Source of the DNA: Alphaproteobacteria bacterium
GTDB lineage: Bacteria > Pseudomonadota > Alphaproteobacteria > ATCC43930 > CGMCC-115725
Direction: 5' to 3'
NCBI GenBank assembly: GCA_005888425.1
Contig: VAZF01000006.1
Location: 1 to 6,115, forward strand
Length of the DNA: 6,115 nt
Shown: positions 5,205 through 6,115 of the stretch, piece by piece
Numbering within the stretch: position 1 is the stretch's first letter
How the letters are laid out: each line of letters starts with the position of its first letter
Position numbers and translations under genes: made by a program
Notes under the pieces: model-generated
Told to the model about the DNA's origin: nothing
The model's database searches: none
The model's input: the letters and a program-made list of their open reading frames with translations, nothing else

Positions 5205-6115
5205 ATGGCGGGGCGGCCGGGGCTTCGGCGACGGTTATTTCTCGGCGGATTGCTGGCGTGCGGCATTCGTCCGGCGAGGGCTGAGGGGCGGCGGTTTCGG
5301 ATCGCCTTGGCGAATCTCGACGAAACCCCCGGTGTGACGCTGGAGGGTCTCGGCTTTACCGGCGCCGAGGTCCGGCGCAGTTTCGAGCTGGCAGCGCGCA
5401 CGCTGCCGGTCGACATGCTCTATTTCGATAATGCCGGCGATCCGGCGCGAGCCATCGCAAACGCGGAAGCGGCGATCGCTGCCAAGATCGACCTGTTGAT
5501 CGAGTACAACACCGATAGGGAGGCGAATGCAGAGATCGCCCGCCGTCTCGCGGCTGCATCCATTCCGGGTCTTGCCCTCGTTCACCCGCTCCCCGGAGCG
5601 CCGCTCTACGGACCCGACAACCGCGCCGCCGGGGGCATCGCCGGGCGCGCGCTCGGCGCGTTCGCGGTGGAGACCTGGCCCGGTGAGCAGGTGATGGCCG
5701 TGCTCATCGGCGATCTCGCCGATCCCGGTCCCGCGATCAGCGAGCGCGTGAAGGGCATCACGGACGGCCTGCACGAATCATTGCCATCGCTGAAACTCGC
5801 GCTGCTTGATACCGGCGGACAACCCGTGCGGGCAGACGCGCTGGTGGCCAAATTTCTGCAGACCGAGCGCGGTCAGCACGTGCTGATCGCGACCCTCGAC
5901 GATCTGGCCGCCGTCTACGCCAAGAATGCGATCGAGATGAACCGGCGGCAGAGCGATTGCATTATTGTCAGTCAGGGGCTCGATCGGAACATCCATGGCA
6001 GCGCCAGCGAGAAGAAGGAGATCGACCCGAACAACCGCGGCAGCGTCGTGCTCGGCTCTGTGGCCTATTACATGGACCGCTACGGCTACGAGGTGCTTCC
6101 GCTCGCCCTGCGCCT
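5205..6115 (+). CDS. Periplasmic binding protein, type 1 (sugar-binding-like), Tat-exported, 3' end cut by the window
   Basis: The frame from ATG 5205 runs to the window edge with no stop: 303 residues, of a usual ~320-350. The N-terminus R8-R9-R10-LFLGGLLACG has an RRxFL twin-arginine pattern, followed by RPARA|EG, a plausible signal peptidase I site. LLAC19 could instead serve as a lipobox. The mature part is a type 1 periplasmic binding fold (RbsB/Peripla_BP_4-like): a first strand RFRIALANLD (30-39), a helix with FTGAEVRRSFELAA (51-64), IDLLIEYNTD (95-104), and IPGLALVHPLPGAPLYGPDNRAAG (120-143), corresponding to the IPV-(x)n-G-A-x-x-x-G-x-D-N segment of sugar binders. The second lobe has VMAVLIGDLADPGPAISERVKGITDGL (163-189) and IATLDDLAAVYAKNAIE (228-244). 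Its ligand, which may be a sugar or another small molecule, is unknown. It lies 3 bases after the cyclase stop, with only a distant GAGG (5187-5190) as binding site, so translation is probably coupled. A transporter or sensor may follow outside the window. Confidence 0.82.
   Translation, partial: MAGRPGLRRRLFLGGLLACGIRPARAEGRRFRIALANLDETPGVTLEGLGFTGAEVRRSFELAARTLPVDMLYFDNAGDPARAIANAEAAIAAKIDLLIEYNTDREANAEIARRLAAASIPGLALVHPLPGAPLYGPDNRAAGGIAGRALGAFAVETWPGEQVMAVLIGDLADPGPAISERVKGITDGLHESLPSLKLALLDTGGQPVRADALVAKFLQTERGQHVLIATLDDLAAVYAKNAIEMNRRQSDCIIVSQGLDRNIHGSASEKKEIDPNNRGSVVLGSVAYYMDRYGYEVLPLALR

Noticed and set aside
5235..5774. Minus-strand 179-residue open frame opposite the binding-protein gene
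   Set aside because: It has no family motif, and the opposite strand encodes a coherent type 1 periplasmic binding protein with an export signal.

Overview
The window is GC-rich, densely coded DNA from a Gram-negative bacterium. High GC, Sec- and Tat-type export signals and an AztABC-style zinc importer suggest an alphaproteobacterium, perhaps Rhizobiales. That placement is inference from general character, as no rRNA or other marker gene is present.

Layout. Bases 1-221 hold no gene. Bases 222-4053 are a compact four-gene leftward (minus-strand) operon, transcribed from right to left: an ABC ATPase (4053-3343), an ABC-3 family membrane permease (3343-2486), a periplasmic metal-binding protein (2486-1572), and a membrane-anchored or exported protein of seven ~55-residue NxxGxxAF-type repeats (1568-222). 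The first two junctions are TGATG stop/start overlaps, and the last gene starts 3 bases after the previous stop. All four genes are therefore very probably co-transcribed. Bases 4054-4178 are a divergent promoter region with a 14-bp perfect palindrome and an adjoining 6-bp-stem hairpin. Rightward from there come an exported cyclase/kynurenine-formamidase-like hydrolase (4179-5201) and, 3 bases after its stop, a Tat-exported periplasmic binding protein of the sugar-binding type. That last gene runs off the window edge.

How the genes fit together. The leftward operon looks like a high-affinity zinc (or other divalent metal) uptake system of the AztABC kind: the ATPase drives import through the permease, and the binding protein captures metal in the periplasm. 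In described aztABCD loci the next gene is aztD, a periplasmic beta-propeller zinc chaperone. Here that slot holds a different repeat protein whose seven regular repeats could also form a propeller. This is the most interesting feature of the window. The binding protein also has Glu where the family's first metal-ligand His is expected. The rightward pair may process and sense or import a small amide, ester or sugar-like compound, but the substrate cannot be read from the sequence.
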